A stretch of 64,000 bases of DNA from Niabella sp. (GTDB taxonomy: Bacteria; Bacteroidota; Bacteroidia; Chitinophagales; Chitinophagaceae). A program made the position numbers and the translations under genes. This document shows positions 61,908-64,000 of this stretch, piece by piece (the stretch's first letter is position 1; the number at the start of each line of letters is the position of its first letter). Under the pieces are notes generated by a model. The model made no database searches, was not told the origin of the DNA, and saw only the letters and a list, made by a program, of their open reading frames with translations. The stretch is from NCBI GenBank assembly GCA_017744715.1, contig JAGIAT010000009.1, positions 1 through 64,000 of the forward strand, given 5' to 3'.

Positions 61908-63485
61908 TTAATCTTTCATGGCCGTTCCATCTTCATGCAAGGCAGCACTCTTTCTAACCAGGGTCAAAAATTCTTCCCGGTAACCATTTACATCCCGTCC
62001 CTGTGCTCCTTCAGCCAGGTCAAGCACCTGTTTGTAGCTGGCATTTTGTTTAAATGCAGAATTTCGCAGCAACAGCCCGAACGCGGCTACAGCTGCTGCA
62101 AAACGGAAATTATCGGAGGTTTCTCCAGTCGTTATGGATCTATCTGCAACCGGAACCGTGATTAATTTGCTACGATCGGCATCCACATCCTTATAACGCA
62201 GCTTTAATGTAAGCAATTCTGCGGATGCCGGAACAGTACCCTGCCCACTGGCAGACCGGTACTTCAGATCATCCACGGGTTTTTCAAATGTATTTTTTAC
62301 GCCCGGGGGAATGACTTCATACAACGCGGTAACCGTATGACCGCTGCCTATTTCACCGGCGTCCTTTTCATCGTCATTAAAATCTTCCTGATTCAATATC
62401 CGGTTCTCGTACCCGATCAGCCGGTAGGCCTGTACCCTCTCGGGATTGAACTCCACCTGTATCTTTACATCTTTGGCGATGGTAAATAAGGTGCCTCCAA
62501 ATTCAGCAACAAGCACTTTCTGCGCTTCATTAATTTGATCGATATAAGAATGGTTGCCATTCCCCTTATCGGCCAGTTGCTGCATCTTGCTATCCTGGTA
62601 GTTGCCGGTACCAAAGCCCAACACCGAAAGAAACACCCCGCTCTTGCGCTTTTCCTCAATCAAACGGACCAGTGCATCGTCACTGCTTTCTCCTACATTA
62701 AAATCGCCATCGGTAGCCAGCAGGATCCGGTTATTGCCTTTTTCGATAAAATGTTCTTTGGCTACCTGGTAGGCCAGTTGAATGCCCGCTCCTCCTGCCG
62801 TGGAGCCTCCCGCTTCCAGTGCTGCGATCGCTTCCCGTATCCGCGATTTATTATCACCGCTGGTAGAAGGCAATACCAGCCCTGCATTGCCCGCATACGT
62901 AACAATCGCCACCCGGTCGTCCGGGCGCAGGTTGTCCGTAAGTAATAGCATCGATTTTTTCAGTAAGGGCAGTTTATTTTCATCCTGCATTGAACCCGAA
63001 ACATCGATCAGGAACACCAGGTTGGAAGGCGGCAGGGCGGCCTGGGGTACTTCCTTACCCTTGATGCCGATATGCACCAGGCGGTGTTCCGTATTCCAGG
63101 GGCAGGCTGAAACTTCTGTAATCACATGGAACGGATCCCCGTTTTGAGGAGGTGTGTAATCATAATCGAAATAGTTGATCATCTCCTCTACCCGCACTGC
63201 CCCGGCCGGCGGCCGTATGCCATCGTTAATAAACCGGCGTACATTGCTGTAGGCCGCTTTATCAACATCGATGGAAAACGTTGACAACGGATGCTCTTTC
63301 GTTATTTGAAATGTATTTTCCGTGATGGGTGCATAGCCTTCGGTATTAAAGGCCTGGTCCCGTGTCACGGTCTTCAGGTTTTCTATTTCCATTGCGGCAG
63401 GCTGCTCCATCCGTTGATGACGACCACCGTTACAGGCAAACAAGATCCAGGGCAATAGTGCCATTGCAAAAAAAAGGCGTTTCAT
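61908..63485 (-). CDS. VWA-domain lipoprotein, YfbK-like
   Basis: 525 aa. SPII-like signal ending LFAC with Cys18 as probable lipidation site. About 45-130 is the vWF_A-leading YfbK N-terminal region (HPLSTFSIDVDKAAYSNVRRF). The VWA domain (about 150-330) has the MIDAS motif DVSGS (FLIDVSGSMQDENKL) and a later MIDAS Thr/Asp pair (TAGGAGI; ATDGDFNVG). The C-terminal DUF3520 region follows (about 340-525; VKNTFEKPVDDLKYRS, DNFRFAAAVAAFGLLLR). Such proteins are thought to assemble or modulate surface complexes; no partner gene is adjacent except the truncated gene at 63546. Confidence 0.88.
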   Translation of the reverse strand: MKRLFFAMALLPWILFACNGGRHQRMEQPAAMEIENLKTVTRDQAFNTEGYAPITENTFQITKEHPLSTFSIDVDKAAYSNVRRFINDGIRPPAGAVRVEEMINYFDYDYTPPQNGDPFHVITEVSACPWNTEHRLVHIGIKGKEVPQAALPPSNLVFLIDVSGSMQDENKLPLLKKSMLLLTDNLRPDDRVAIVTYAGNAGLVLPSTSGDNKSRIREAIAALEAGGSTAGGAGIQLAYQVAKEHFIEKGNNRILLATDGDFNVGESSDDALVRLIEEKRKSGVFLSVLGFGTGNYQDSKMQQLADKGNGNHSYIDQINEAQKVLVAEFGGTLFTIAKDVKIQVEFNPERVQAYRLIGYENRILNQEDFNDDEKDAGEIGSGHTVTALYEVIPPGVKNTFEKPVDDLKYRSASGQGTVPASAELLTLKLRYKDVDADRSKLITVPVADRSITTGETSDNFRFAAAVAAFGLLLRNSAFKQNASYKQVLDLAEGAQGRDVNGYREEFLTLVRKSAALHEDGTAMKD

Positions 63486-63545
63486 AAAAAGTATTTAAAA
63501 ATTAATAAATGATTGCAGTGTCCGTTTTCATAGGCAAGTATGCAT

Positions 63546-64000
63546 TCATTTGGCACTGTTTAAAGTCGGTTTCCGGATAAACGTTTTCCCTTGCATAAAT
63601 CCATCCTCCTTTATAAATTCACCGAGTGCTTCCTTATCAGGGCTTACCCGCAATGGCCGGGCAGTATCGCCCGTTGTGCCCGTAATGGTTTCCATCATTT
63701 TCACTTCGTTCCTGGTACTGATCCTGCGGATATTCAATACGCCGTTCCTGTATGTAAGTTTTTGCACGGCCCAGCTGCTATCATCCCATGGCCGGTTCAG
63801 GAAATATTGTTGCTGGTATTCTTTCAGCACATTTTTCTTTTTCAGATCAAAGATGGTATCCGTTAATACATAGCCGGTAAATAAAGAATCGCCCGTCTTC
63901 TTTACAGGATACTGCGCATGTGTACGGTAATCGAAGAGGGTATCGCCCCGGATCGTTTCGTAGGGCTGTAATATTTTATAACTAAACGTATCCTTCAGGG
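63546..64000 (-). CDS. hypothetical protein, 5' end missing
   Basis: The minus-strand frame is open from the window edge to a stop at 63546 (151 codons). The readable part contains beta-rich segments (ITGTTGDTARPLRVSPDK; EDGFMQGKTFIRKP) and a repeated DT(L/I)FDY/FDL motif (GDTLFDYRTHAQYPV; TDTIFDLKKK). No recognised family and no visible signal because the start is outside. It is on the same strand as the VWA gene 60 bases downstream, possibly the same operon. Confidence 0.6.
   Translation of the reverse strand, partial: LKDTFSYKILQPYETIRGDTLFDYRTHAQYPVKKTGDSLFTGYVLTDTIFDLKKKNVLKEYQQQYFLNRPWDDSSWAVQKLTYRNGVLNIRRISTRNEVKMMETITGTTGDTARPLRVSPDKEALGEFIKEDGFMQGKTFIRKPTLNSAK

Overview
The window comes from a Bacteroidota chromosome, most likely family Chitinophagaceae (the Niabella/Niastella neighbourhood). 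The reasons are several gene starts preceded by the Bacteroidota -7 element TAnnTTTG, some with a TTG about 19-23 bases upstream; few Shine-Dalgarno sites; families typical of the phylum (DUF4954, DUF4403, LytTR two-component pairs, an SPII-rich exported proteome, GH29/GH2/GH9/GH109-like enzymes); and intergenic 'word-like' degenerate repeats that I associate with this group. The genus is inference.

Layout. 1-5 kb: a truncated SRPBCC protein, a serine hydrolase, a metallo-beta-lactamase-fold hydrolase, an AraC regulator with a neighbouring SDR, and a tRNA-Lys with its own promoter and terminator. 5-9.6 kb: a large GH9-polysaccharide deacetylase fusion, an SDR and a SAM hydroxide adenosyltransferase. 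9.7-10.9 kb: a seven-copy non-coding tandem array beside a SET-domain methyltransferase. 11-17 kb: mgtE, glmS and a DUF4954 protein. 17.5-21.5 kb: lipoproteins and an operon of lipoprotein, seven-helix membrane protein, HisKA_3 kinase and LuxR-type regulator, which looks like a split sensory system. 21.5-25.4 kb: a helical lipoprotein, der and thrS. 25.9-37.4 kb: an outer-membrane barrel, a YCF48-like repeat protein, a ClC channel, UbiD, dipeptide epimerase, a double-Usp protein, RmuC, a bestrophin and a small membrane protein. 37.5-42.3 kb: a second AraC/SDR pair, a LytS/LytTR pair, a methyltransferase and a VTT-domain membrane protein. 42.3-42.9 kb: a second tandem array. 43-54 kb: a glycan-degradation neighbourhood (beta-helix-PDZ fusion, GH29 alpha-L-fucosidase, AraC regulator, GH2, lipocalin, GH109-like oxidoreductase). 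54-64 kb: dnaK, DUF4403, GtrA, argS, an IS110 remnant, a Sir2 deacylase, a VWA lipoprotein and a truncated hypothetical gene.

How the genes fit together. Housekeeping genes (der, thrS, glmS, dnaK, argS, rmuC, tRNA-Lys) are interleaved with accessory carbohydrate and signalling genes. The 43-54 kb block probably releases fucose, galactose-type and N-acetylgalactosamine-type sugars from a host or plant glycan, but it has no SusC/SusD pair, so it is not a classical PUL as seen here. No phage, CRISPR array or rRNA was seen. The only mobile-element trace is the IS110 C-terminal fragment near 60.8-61.0 kb.
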